Shown here: positions 8,641 to 15,622 of the stretch, piece by piece | Numbering within the stretch: position 1 is the stretch's first letter | How the letters are laid out: every line of letters begins with the position of its first letter | Assembly (NCBI RefSeq): GCF_001766415.1 | Contig: NZ_MKXO01000003.1 | Location: 186,001-250,000, forward strand | Length of the DNA stretch: 64,000 nt | From: Exiguobacterium aurantiacum | Lineage (GTDB): Bacteria; Bacillota; Bacilli; Exiguobacteriales; Exiguobacteriaceae | Direction: 5' to 3' | The notes under the pieces: generated by a model | The model's database searches: none | The model's input: only the letters and a program-made list of their open reading frames with translations | Told to the model about the DNA's origin: nothing | Made by a program: the position numbers and the translations under genes

Positions 8641-10011
8641 TTACGGCAGATCAATCTGAATCGTCGTCCCGACACCGAGATCACTCGTCACGGTGACTGT
8701 GCCCTCGTGTGCCTTGATGATGTCCCGGGAAATCGCCATCCCGAGCCCACTGCCGAGCGCGTCGGTCGTATTCGTCCCTCGGTAATAACGTTCGAAAATA
8801 TACGGCAGATCGGCTTCATCAATGCCATTCCCGTCGTCTTGCACGATAATCGTCCCGCCTAGGACCGTGACACATACTGTAACTGACTCGTCGTTATGGA
8901 GGAGGGCGTTATAGATGAAGTTGAGTAACGCCCGCTTCATGAAATGACGGTCGACGTCGCGTGACGTGGCGTCTGTGCTTGAGAACGTGATGTCGCGCGT
9001 CGCAAACCGCGGGTCGTTCAAGACGTCGATGACGAGCTCGCGGACGAACGGCTCGAGCCCGGTCGTCTCGCGTTTGAGCGGGAAATCACCGTGCTGCAGC
9101 CGCATCGTCAAGTTGAAGTCGTCGAGCAGTTCTTTCATGTAGAGCGCTTGCCGTTCGATGACTTCAGCGTATTGGCGCCGTTCCGTCTCGTCGACTCCTG
9201 TATCCTCGAGCAGTTCGGCGTAGCCTTGGATCGAGGCGAGCGGTGTCTTCAAGTCATGGGAGACGTTGCTCATCCACTCTTTACGGCGGCGCTCGAGTTG
9301 TTCCCGTTCTGACTCATATGTCGTCAGTGTCTGTGACACATCGTTCAAGTTGGCGAACACGGGTCGGTACATGCCGGGCCGTTTCGGTTCGACGGTCGAG
9401 AAGTCGCGTGCTTTCAGTTGAGCGATCCGTTCGGTCAAACGATAGACAGGGCGTGTCAAAATCGAACTGAAGGCGAGCCCGATCAGTGCGGCGACAGCGA
9501 GGTCGACGATGAGTAAGATGACTGTCGCTCGCGACACGTAAGCGAAGATCGCCTCGGGATCAAGCATGAACAGGGCACGGTCTTCTTTGGCGTCTGGTAC
9601 GCCGATCAAGTAGCTATACGTTTCAAATTCGCCGACGAAGTAGAGGACGAGGTCGTCGTCTTTGTACTTATAAATCTGAATCAGTTCGATTGGGGAGTAG
9701 GAATCGGGTGCGTCAACGGGCGCTCCGACGTCGCTGACCACATCACCTGAAGCATCGAGGATTTGGATGAACGCCCCGAACGCCTCAAGGGCGGTTATCC
9801 CGTCTTCGTTGACGACCGGTGCGCCGTCCTCGAGTGACATGTACTGGTTGAACGTGCGGGTGAACGTCTCTCCGGAGTTGCTCTCGACGTCATCAATCCC
9901 GGTCCGGTCGTTGACGAGCAACGTGACGAGAATGACGACGTTCAAGATGACGACGATGGCAACGATGGCGAGAATCGACACCAAGTAACGTCCGGTCAAT
10001 TTCCATTTCAA
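8641..10011 (-). CDS. Sensor histidine kinase with extracytoplasmic domain
   Basis: A 456-residue membrane kinase partnered with the adjacent regulator. Membrane segments at about 8-30 and 165-185 bracket an external domain of about 130 residues; a HAMP linker, HisKA box NVSHDLKTPLASIQGY (phosphorylated His about 252), N box NFIYNALLHND, and G boxes DDGNGID and GSGLGMAIS follow. The start is TTG, reading LKWKLTGRY, seven bases after AGGGGGC, and lies 12 bases after the regulator stop. The divergent neighbour is a BceAB-type transporter, but BceS-like kinases normally lack an external domain, so this kinase senses directly rather than only through the permease (inference). Confidence 0.9.
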   Translation of the reverse strand: MKWKLTGRYLVSILAIVAIVVILNVVILVTLLVNDRTGIDDVESNSGETFTRTFNQYMSLEDGAPVVNEDGITALEAFGAFIQILDASGDVVSDVGAPVDAPDSYSPIELIQIYKYKDDDLVLYFVGEFETYSYLIGVPDAKEDRALFMLDPEAIFAYVSRATVILLIVDLAVAALIGLAFSSILTRPVYRLTERIAQLKARDFSTVEPKRPGMYRPVFANLNDVSQTLTTYESEREQLERRRKEWMSNVSHDLKTPLASIQGYAELLEDTGVDETERRQYAEVIERQALYMKELLDDFNLTMRLQHGDFPLKRETTGLEPFVRELVIDVLNDPRFATRDITFSSTDATSRDVDRHFMKRALLNFIYNALLHNDESVTVCVTVLGGTIIVQDDGNGIDEADLPYIFERYYRGTNTTDALGSGLGMAISRDIIKAHEGTVTVTSDLGVGTTIQIDLP

Positions 10012-10023
10012 TTCAAACGCCCC

Positions 10024-10713
10024 CTATGCCTCAAACTTATAGCCGAGCCCTTTGACCGTCTTAATGTAGATCGGTTGTGACGGGTTCGGTTCGATTTTTT
10101 CGCGGAGCCGGCGCATGTGCACCATGACCGTATTGTCAGAGCCGTAAAAGTCCTCGCCCCAGACGCGGGTGAACAACGTTTCTTTACTGAGAATCCGGTT
10201 CGGATTACGCATGAAGCAGGCGAGCAGGCCGACTTCTTTCGCCGTCAGTTCGAGCCGGACACCGTCTTTGTACGCTTCTGTCTCGTCTACATTCAACCGG
10301 AACGGCCCGACGATTGTATCGACGGGTGCTGGTGCGTCGTACATCGAGACACGGCGAAGCTGCGCCTTGATGCGGAAGGCGACTTCTTTCGGACTGAACG
10401 GCTTCGTGATGTAATCGTCGCCGCCGATGGCGAGGCCGAGGATCTTGTCGATTTCGTCTGACTTCGCGGATAAGAACAAAATTGGAATGTTCGACGTGTC
10501 GCGGATTTGGCGGCACAGGTCATAGCCTTCACCGTCCGGCAACATGACGTCAAGGATGGCGATGTGCGGGGCGAACGTGTGGAACGTCTCCAAGCCGCTT
10601 TTGACGGTGTGGGCGGTCGCGATTTGTGTGAATCCTTCTCGCTCAAGCGCTTTTTGAATGAGTATACATAAGTCTTTTTCGTCGTCGACGATTAAAATAC
10701 GTGGTTGGTCCAA
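10024..10713 (-). CDS. OmpR-family response regulator
   Basis: A 229-residue regulator: receiver domain with acidic pair D10-D11, phosphoacceptor Asp about residue 55 in AILDVMLPDGEGYD and Lys in KPFSPKE, then a winged-helix DNA-binding domain ending with the family signature YIKTVKGLGYKFEA. The start is TTG at 10713 because AGAGAGGTGA precedes it; an ATG eight codons upstream has no site. It is the first gene of a two-gene operon with the kinase. It probably controls the divergent transporter through the phased repeats at 10744-10781. Confidence 0.92.
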   Translation of the reverse strand: MDQPRILIVDDEKDLCILIQKALEREGFTQIATAHTVKSGLETFHTFAPHIAILDVMLPDGEGYDLCRQIRDTSNIPILFLSAKSDEIDKILGLAIGGDDYITKPFSPKEVAFRIKAQLRRVSMYDAPAPVDTIVGPFRLNVDETEAYKDGVRLELTAKEVGLLACFMRNPNRILSKETLFTRVWGEDFYGSDNTVMVHMRRLREKIEPNPSQPIYIKTVKGLGYKFEA

Positions 10714-10743
10714 TGAAATCACCTCTCTTTGTAGCATATCATT

Positions 10744-10781
10744 TAAGGATTTCGTAAGGTACGCGTGATTTTCAGTTAAGG
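10744..10781 (+). promoter_or_regulatory. Phased TAAGG direct repeats, likely regulator operator
   Basis: TAAGG occurs at 10744, 10755 and 10777, spacings of 11 and 22 bases, on one helical face and directly upstream of the transporter start. Direct repeats with an 11-base period are the usual target of OmpR-family dimers. TATCGT at 10791 could be the -10 element. Confidence 0.45.
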
Positions 10782-10820
10782 TGGCGCGTGTATCGTAGTG
10801 TTTAGAAAGAGGTGCTATTC

Positions 10821-11582
10821 ATGGAATCATTATTACAAGTCAACGCAATCGAAAAAACATATGGGAAAGGCAACACAACGTTCAAGGCGCTCAACGATGT
10901 ATCATTCACAATCGAACACGGCGAATTTGTCGGCATCATGGGACCATCTGGCGCCGGAAAGTCGACACTGTTGAACGTGCTCGCGACGATTGATACACCG
11001 ACCGCGGGAGATATCCTCGTCGAAGGGAAAAACATCGCCAAGCTCGATGAGGAATCGCTGTCGGACTTCCGACGCGACCACCTCGGCTTCATCTTCCAAG
11101 ACTACAACTTGCTCGACTCGCTCACGGTCCGGGAGAACATCTTGCTGCCGCTCGCCGTCGCCAAGACACCGGTCCGCGAGACGCGGGTTAAAGTCGACGC
11201 GCTCGCCAAGCGGTTCGGGATCGCGTCGATCCTTGATCAATATCCGTATCAAATCTCTGGAGGGCAAAAACAGCGGACGGCTGTGTGCCGGGCGCTCGTT
11301 GCCGACCCGAAACTTATCTTCGCCGATGAGCCGACAGGTGCGCTCGATTCGAAGTCGGCGACCGACCTGTTACAGACGCTCGCCGGGCTGAACGAGGCCG
11401 AGACGACGATCATGATGGTGACACACGATGCCTACGCCGCAAGCTTTTGTCGCCGGGTCCTCTATATTCAAGATGGAAAGCTGTCGCACGAGTTGATTCG
11501 AGGCAGCAAGTCGCGCGACGTGTTTTATCAAGCGATTTTGGACGAGCTCGCAAAAGGCGGTGCGACCGATGACGCTATTTGA
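10821..11582 (+). CDS. BceA/YxdL-type ABC transporter ATPase
   Basis: A 253-residue ATPase of the MacB/LolD/BceA group. Walker A GPSGAGKST (41-49), Q loop FIFQDYNLLDSLTV, signature ISGGQKQRTA, Walker B LIFADEPTGALD and the switch His in VTHDAYAA are all present. ATG at 10821 follows AGAAAGAGGTG. It overlaps the permease gene by 14 bases. With the permease, kinase pair and YxeA-like gene, the locus matches the antimicrobial-peptide detoxification modules of Bacillales (bceRSAB, yxdJKLM-yxeA). Confidence 0.9.
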   Translation: MESLLQVNAIEKTYGKGNTTFKALNDVSFTIEHGEFVGIMGPSGAGKSTLLNVLATIDTPTAGDILVEGKNIAKLDEESLSDFRRDHLGFIFQDYNLLDSLTVRENILLPLAVAKTPVRETRVKVDALAKRFGIASILDQYPYQISGGQKQRTAVCRALVADPKLIFADEPTGALDSKSATDLLQTLAGLNEAETTIMMVTHDAYAASFCRRVLYIQDGKLSHELIRGSKSRDVFYQAILDELAKGGATDDAI

Positions 11583-13398
11583 TTTGGCGAAGAAGAACGT
11601 CGCCCGCAATCTATCGCGGTACGCGCTCTACGTCGGGACGACAATCTTCTCGATCATCATCTACATGACGTTCGCGACGCTCAAACATAGCGGGGAAATT
11701 AGTGCCCTCGCCGAGACGTCCGGACAGATCAGCGGTCTCATGAACGCTTCGACGTTCATTCTGCTCATCTTCGTCGCGCTGTTTATCGCTTACTCGAACG
11801 CCTTCTTCTTGAAAGGACGTAAACGGGAAGTCGGACTGTATTCTCTTCTCGGGGTACGGAAAAAGCAGATTGGTCTCATCCTGTTGTTTGAGAACCTCGT
11901 CATCGGTGCGGTATCGCTCGTGATCGGGATCGGGCTCGGTTTGATTGGGTCGAACGTTTTGTTGCGGCTGCTGCTCAACTTGATGAACAGCGACTTGTCG
12001 ATTGGGTTCACGGTCTCGACCTCGGCGCTCGTCGAGACGACGCTCGTCTTCCTCGCCATCTTTTTATTCACATCGTTCCAAGGTTACCGGGTCATCTATC
12101 GCTTCAAATTAATCGAACTGTTCCATGCCGACAAAAAAGGTGAGGACGTGCCGAAAGCGAGCCCGCTCATGGCGCTACTCGGGATCCTCACCCTCGGTAC
12201 GGCTTACACGCTCGCGCTGCAAGACCTCGCCACGTCTCCGCTTTGGGGTTATCTTGCGGCGGCAATGCCGCTTCTCATCATCGGTCTTACCGTCATCGGT
12301 TCCGGTCTCTTGTTCCATAGCGTCCTCATCTTTATCCTCGGCCGCCTAAAAGCGAACGAGCGTTGGGCGTGGCGCCGGCTCAACTTATTGACGACGTCAC
12401 AGTTGTTATACCGGATTCGAGGCAACGCGAAGACGTTGACGCTCATCAGTATCATCAGTGCGACGGCGATCACGGCTGGCGGGGCCATCTTTAGCGTCTA
12501 CTATTACGCGGAACAACAAGTCACTTCGTACGCTCCCTATACGTTTGCTTGGCAAGGCGACAAACAAGACATCGACGCCGATGTGTTGGCTGAGACGAGC
12601 GTCATGCAAAAGACGGTTCGTGTCGCCTTAGAGACGGGAGAGCGGGAATATGGCGTCATCGATGAGACGACGTTCCGAAAACTTGCCGCCGACCTAGGCT
12701 GGAGTGAACCGGAACCGCTGCAAGAGCAAGGCGTCTTCTTGATTGATCCGTTCTATGACGAACGGTTCTCGGAAGACGTGAACGATGTGACGCTAGACGA
12801 GACGATGTATTCGGTCGCGTCCCGCTATGACAAGACACCGCTCAACGTCATGACGTTCGGCGGACTGTTCCTAGTCACACCGGATGACGTCTTCAAGACA
12901 TTGCCGGGAGAAGGGACGATGTATCAAGCCGTGTCCGTCGCTGACTATAAAGAGCAGACCGCCTTGTCGGATCGCTTGTCGACAGCAGATAACTTCTCGA
13001 GTGCGACAGCGTTATACGCTGAGACGATGGCCATGCACGGAGCACTCTTGTTCGTCGGTAGTTTTCTCGGACTCGTCTTCCTCGTCGCAACGGGCAGCAT
13101 CATCTACTTCAAGACGATGACCGAGGCCGAGGAAGACCGCTCGAAGTACGCGGTGTTACGAAAAGTCGGGATCTCGAAGCGGGACATTAAACGCACGATC
13201 CGTCAACAAATCGCGGTCGTGTTCCTCGCCCCATTCTCGTTAGGGATTTTGCACGCCTCGGTCGCGCTCTTCGCGTTCTCGCGCTTGCTCGTCATGGACT
13301 TCACGGTACCGGTGCTCGTCTGGATGGCGGTCTATTCTGCCATTTATACGCTGTATTACGTGTTGACGGTTCGACGGTTTACGAAATACGTTATCTGA
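11569..13398 (+). CDS. BceB/YxdM-type FtsX-like permease
   Basis: A 609-residue permease with ten predicted membrane segments. The layout is that of BceB: FtsX-type core, and a large extracytoplasmic domain of about 170 residues (roughly 315-485, starting after VYYYAEQQVTSYAPY) between segments seven and eight, which in the family binds peptide antibiotics or their lipid-linked targets. ATG at 11569 lies inside the end of the ATPase gene; a GTG nine bases earlier is less well placed. The ligand cannot be told from the sequence. Confidence 0.88.
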   Translation: MTLFDLAKKNVARNLSRYALYVGTTIFSIIIYMTFATLKHSGEISALAETSGQISGLMNASTFILLIFVALFIAYSNAFFLKGRKREVGLYSLLGVRKKQIGLILLFENLVIGAVSLVIGIGLGLIGSNVLLRLLLNLMNSDLSIGFTVSTSALVETTLVFLAIFLFTSFQGYRVIYRFKLIELFHADKKGEDVPKASPLMALLGILTLGTAYTLALQDLATSPLWGYLAAAMPLLIIGLTVIGSGLLFHSVLIFILGRLKANERWAWRRLNLLTTSQLLYRIRGNAKTLTLISIISATAITAGGAIFSVYYYAEQQVTSYAPYTFAWQGDKQDIDADVLAETSVMQKTVRVALETGEREYGVIDETTFRKLAADLGWSEPEPLQEQGVFLIDPFYDERFSEDVNDVTLDETMYSVASRYDKTPLNVMTFGGLFLVTPDDVFKTLPGEGTMYQAVSVADYKEQTALSDRLSTADNFSSATALYAETMAMHGALLFVGSFLGLVFLVATGSIIYFKTMTEAEEDRSKYAVLRKVGISKRDIKRTIRQQIAVVFLAPFSLGILHASVALFAFSRLLVMDFTVPVLVWMAVYSAIYTLYYVLTVRRFTKYVI

Positions 13399-13411
13399 AG
13401 GAGAGAATATT

Positions 13412-13756
13412 ATGAAGAAACTAGTAATTGCGGCTTTCGCCCTCGTCATCGTGGCGCTCGGGCTTGTGAACATCGACTGGAACCGGCTTGGGAAAGAGGC
13501 GTTATATGTACAAATCGGGGAAGCGACAAACGTTGAGGAGACGACGCTCGAGTCGGGTGACGTCGTCCGCCGCTACGAGTATACGATGCCGGCGTTGACG
13601 AAAGACGGGGATTCGCAACCGGTCACGTTCACGGCGGCGAAGGAGCTTCGAAGCGGGGCATACTTGAAGCTATATGTGAAAGATCAAGACGTCGTCACGT
13701 CTTACGATGAAGTAACGGTCGCAGATATTCCGAAGGCGGCTCGAGAGCAACTATAG
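13412..13756 (+). CDS. YxeA family (DUF1093) exported protein
   Basis: A 114-residue protein with an N-terminal signal/anchor (KLVIAAFALVIVALGL) and a small beta-rich domain with VRRYEYTMPALTKDGD and GAYLKLYVKDQDVVTSYDEV, the typical YxeA pattern. It lies 13 bases after the permease and ends at a strong terminator, completing a three-gene operon. In Bacillus subtilis yxeA sits next to yxdJKLM in the same way; its role is not established. The gene order here supports a linked function at the outer face of the membrane. Confidence 0.75.
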   Translation: MKKLVIAAFALVIVALGLVNIDWNRLGKEALYVQIGEATNVEETTLESGDVVRRYEYTMPALTKDGDSQPVTFTAAKELRSGAYLKLYVKDQDVVTSYDEVTVADIPKAAREQL

Positions 13757-13782
13757 GGGTAGACTCAAATCAACCTCAACCC

Positions 13783-13828
13783 AAAAAGCCTTTCCCGACG
13801 ATCAACGTGTCGTCGGGAAAGGCTTTTT
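13783..13828. terminator. Bidirectional terminator
   Basis: Perfect 19-base stem (13783-13801 and 13810-13828) with an eight-base loop and A5/T5 ends, serving both the YxeA gene and the convergent MerR-like gene. Confidence 0.9.
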
Positions 13829-13834
13829 GTGTGC

Positions 13835-14278
13835 TCATGCGAGTGAACTTTCTCGCTCGGCTAATTCGTATTGGAGTATGTACGTCAATTCTACATGTAC
13901 TTGATCTGAAAAGTTAGTCTTTCTGACGTGCGTACGTGGTCGTAATCCACATTCCAAAGCAATATCGATGATTGTCCGAATCTGATTTTCCGTATAAAAA
14001 CGTTTGCGTCCCATCGTGAACGGGGTCGGCGGTAAGACGCCGTCCGTCTCCCATTTGATCAACTGTTGCTGGCTGCGTGGGATGCCGGCAAGGGTGAAGG
14101 CGCGACTCAATTCTTTAAGCGGATAGACAATTAAATGGCGTCCGTTATATTGAAATGGTTTACCTAGTTCGGGACGATATGCATCCCATTCGGTCGCAAA
14201 GAACGTTAAATCAATCGTGTCAACTTCAAATTGAGCGGAAGGAATTGGAGTGGCGAGTGCGATGTCTAAGTTGTTCAT
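13835..14278 (-). CDS. MerR-type helix-turn-helix protein
   Basis: A 147-residue protein whose middle part (about 55-115) reads like a MerR DNA-binding domain: LSRAFTLAGIPRSQQQLIKW then GVLPPTPFTMGRKRFYTENQ, with the usual turn to an RFYT wing and a following helix. The N-terminal 50 residues and the C-terminal 30 residues match no family I know, and there is no cysteine ligand set. AAGGAGC precedes the ATG. It is divergent from the small-gene cluster at 14593 and may regulate it, by position only. Confidence 0.65.
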   Translation of the reverse strand: MNNLDIALATPIPSAQFEVDTIDLTFFATEWDAYRPELGKPFQYNGRHLIVYPLKELSRAFTLAGIPRSQQQLIKWETDGVLPPTPFTMGRKRFYTENQIRTIIDIALECGLRPRTHVRKTNFSDQVHVELTYILQYELAERESSLA

Positions 14279-14313
14279 CTAGTGTTAGCTCCTTCTTCAA
14301 GTCTGCCGGGTGG

Positions 14314-14339
14314 TAGTACCCTCCCTCGTATAGTACCCT
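14314..14339. repeat. Direct repeat TAGTACCCT, possible operator
   Basis: TAGTACCCT occurs at 14314-14322 and 14331-14339, 17 bases apart, upstream of the MerR-like gene; a related TACCCTA lies near 14436. The rest of the 14279-14592 intergenic region holds a weak plus-strand promoter candidate, TTGTCA at 14407 and TATAAA at 14428 with a short 15-base spacer. Confidence 0.3.
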
Positions 14340-14592
14340 ATTTTCAAAAAATTAACTGTTCATTTTTTGAAAGCGTGGAAATGAATTTATGGGACTTTCG
14401 ATGCGGTTGTCAAATTTACACAACGTCTATAAAAATACCCTAAATGGTATGGCGATGCAAGTCATAGGAATGATTTGAGGCAGATGTAACGACTGCTTGA
14501 TGATGTGGTTCAAAAGTCACGGTTGGAATATTTACGACTTTTGAGCAAAACGGTTTCCTCGTCGGTTAATAAGGGCGAAGGAGGTGAGACAT

Positions 14593-14805
14593 ATGGCAGT
14601 GTATCGAGAATACGCAAGCGTTTTTTATCTCGACACGAAACGGCTCGTTTACGGCAAGGAAAAACGTCAGCTCGTCCGCTTCGGTCCGCTCGGTGCGCGG
14701 ATGGAGACCGAGGAGATCAAACAGTTTGGCGACTTGTTGATCCCGTTACTCGCGGTCGAGTCCGCTGCGTACGTCGTGTCGCGTGAGTTCCACGTGACGG
14801 TCTAA
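14593..14805 (+). CDS. DUF1659-like small protein
   Basis: A 70-residue protein, AVYREYASVFYLDTKRLVYG at the start, with FGPLGARMETEEIKQFGDLL in the middle. It is paralogous to the gene at 15046: both have an RFGP-x-(R/A)-A core followed by an aligned helix and a final beta strand with REF/REY. The pattern fits DUF1659, a family of tiny Bacillota proteins without known function. AAGGAGGTGAGACAT places the start at 14593. First gene of a run of very small genes. Confidence 0.6.
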   Translation: MAVYREYASVFYLDTKRLVYGKEKRQLVRFGPLGARMETEEIKQFGDLLIPLLAVESAAYVVSREFHVTV

Positions 14806-14822
14806 ATTGGAGGCTCCCACTT

Positions 14823-14882
14823 ATGCTAATACCCCCTCGTCCCGCCGCTCACAATCGGCACGATGAGCAGGTGGTCACATGA
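14823..14882 (+). CDS. Possible 19-residue leader ORF coupled to YvrJ gene
   Basis: ATG at 14823 follows a good GGAGG (nine-base spacing) and reads LIPPRPAAHNRHDEQVVT before a TGA that overlaps the next gene's ATG (ATGA). The composition is unlike a folded protein, so it may serve translational coupling of the YvrJ gene. Not recognised; translation is uncertain. Confidence 0.35.
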   Translation: MLIPPRPAAHNRHDEQVVT

Positions 14883-15019
14883 GCTGGCCCGAACTCATCT
14901 CAAACCTAGGATTCCCGATCGTCGTCTCGCTCTATCTGCTCCACCGGATCGAGACACGTCTTGAGCGGATGATTCAGCTGCTCGAACGTCTGGACTCCAC
15001 CTATCCGTCTGAATTGTAA
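14879..15019 (+). CDS. yvrJ: YvrJ family small membrane protein
   Basis: A 46-residue protein, too short for most gene finders. SWPELISNLGFPIVVSLYLL, then HRIETRLERMIQLLERL, matches the YvrJ family pattern: one membrane segment containing NxGFPI and a charged amphipathic helix. Function of the family is unknown; in Bacillus subtilis yvrJ lies beside the sigO-rsoA genes. Here it sits between two DUF1659-like genes and is probably part of the same operon. It overlaps the preceding 19-codon ORF. Confidence 0.75.
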   Translation: MSWPELISNLGFPIVVSLYLLHRIETRLERMIQLLERLDSTYPSEL

Positions 15020-15045
15020 CCACTCCCCGAAAGGAGCCATCCCCT

Positions 15046-15258
15046 ATGGCACAGCTGACAGAAAAGAAAGCCACGCTCGTCCTGACGACGCATCATGACC
15101 TCGAAAGTTTGAAACCGACGAAGAAGACGCAACGGTTCGGTCCGATTCGCGCTGCGCTCACGGCAGATCAAGCCGATTCATACGGTCAGCTCATGCTCGA
15201 TCTTCTCGAACATGAAGATTTCACCGTGTCGGTCGTCCGCGAATACGACTTAGCCTAA
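15046..15258 (+). CDS. DUF1659-like small protein
   Basis: A 70-residue protein, paralogue of the gene at 14593: TQRFGPIRAALTADQADSYG aligns with that protein's RFGP segment and the C-terminus again ends in a VVREY strand. CCGAAAGGAG precedes the ATG. With YvrJ and DUF2922 genes this is a recurrent Bacillota small-gene set with no assigned role. Confidence 0.65.
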   Translation: MAQLTEKKATLVLTTHHDLESLKPTKKTQRFGPIRAALTADQADSYGQLMLDLLEHEDFTVSVVREYDLA

Positions 15259-15288
15259 TCCACTCACATTCTAAGGAGGAAATGAACC

Positions 15289-15501
15289 ATGACTGAGACA
15301 AAACTAGAGATCGCCTTTTTGGACACGTTTAACAAAGTTGCCCGCTTCCGTTTGAACAACGTCAAACAACCGGTCGACCCAGTGAAAGTGCAAGCGCTCG
15401 CCGACTTCATGGTCGCGAACGACCCACTCGGCAAAAACGTCGTCAAGTGGACCGAGATCAAGATGATCGAAGGCACCGAGACGGTGTTGAACATCCAATA
15501 A
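15289..15501 (+). CDS. DUF2922 family small protein
   Basis: A 70-residue protein with the DUF2922 pattern: an N-terminal strand KLEIAFLDTFNKVARFRLNN, then VKQPVDPVKVQALADFMVAN and a last beta strand. AAGGAGG precedes the ATG. It closes the small-gene operon and is followed by a strong terminator. Function unknown. Confidence 0.75.
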   Translation: MTETKLEIAFLDTFNKVARFRLNNVKQPVDPVKVQALADFMVANDPLGKNVVKWTEIKMIEGTETVLNIQ

Positions 15502-15510
15502 TCGAACCCG

Positions 15511-15545
15511 GAAGGTGACTGAGTTTTCAGTCACCTTTTTTTATT
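15511..15545 (+). terminator. Terminator of the small-gene operon
   Basis: Stem AAGGTGACTGA/TCAGTCACCTT with a short loop, followed by a T-rich run. Confidence 0.88.
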
Positions 15546-15560
15546 TTGGTCAATCCACTT

Positions 15561-15586
15561 TAAACTTCTCGACTTCAAGACGATAA
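15561..15586 (+). promoter_or_regulatory. SigD-like promoter of chemoreceptor gene
   Basis: TAAA at 15561-15564, a 14-base spacer and GACGATAA at 15579-15586 resemble the SigD (FliA-type) consensus TAAA-N14-15-GCCGATAT, upstream of a chemoreceptor, the expected SigD target. Confidence 0.5.
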
Positions 15587-15622
15587 AGAATGAAACGTTG
15601 TACTTGAGAGGGGAATACATAC

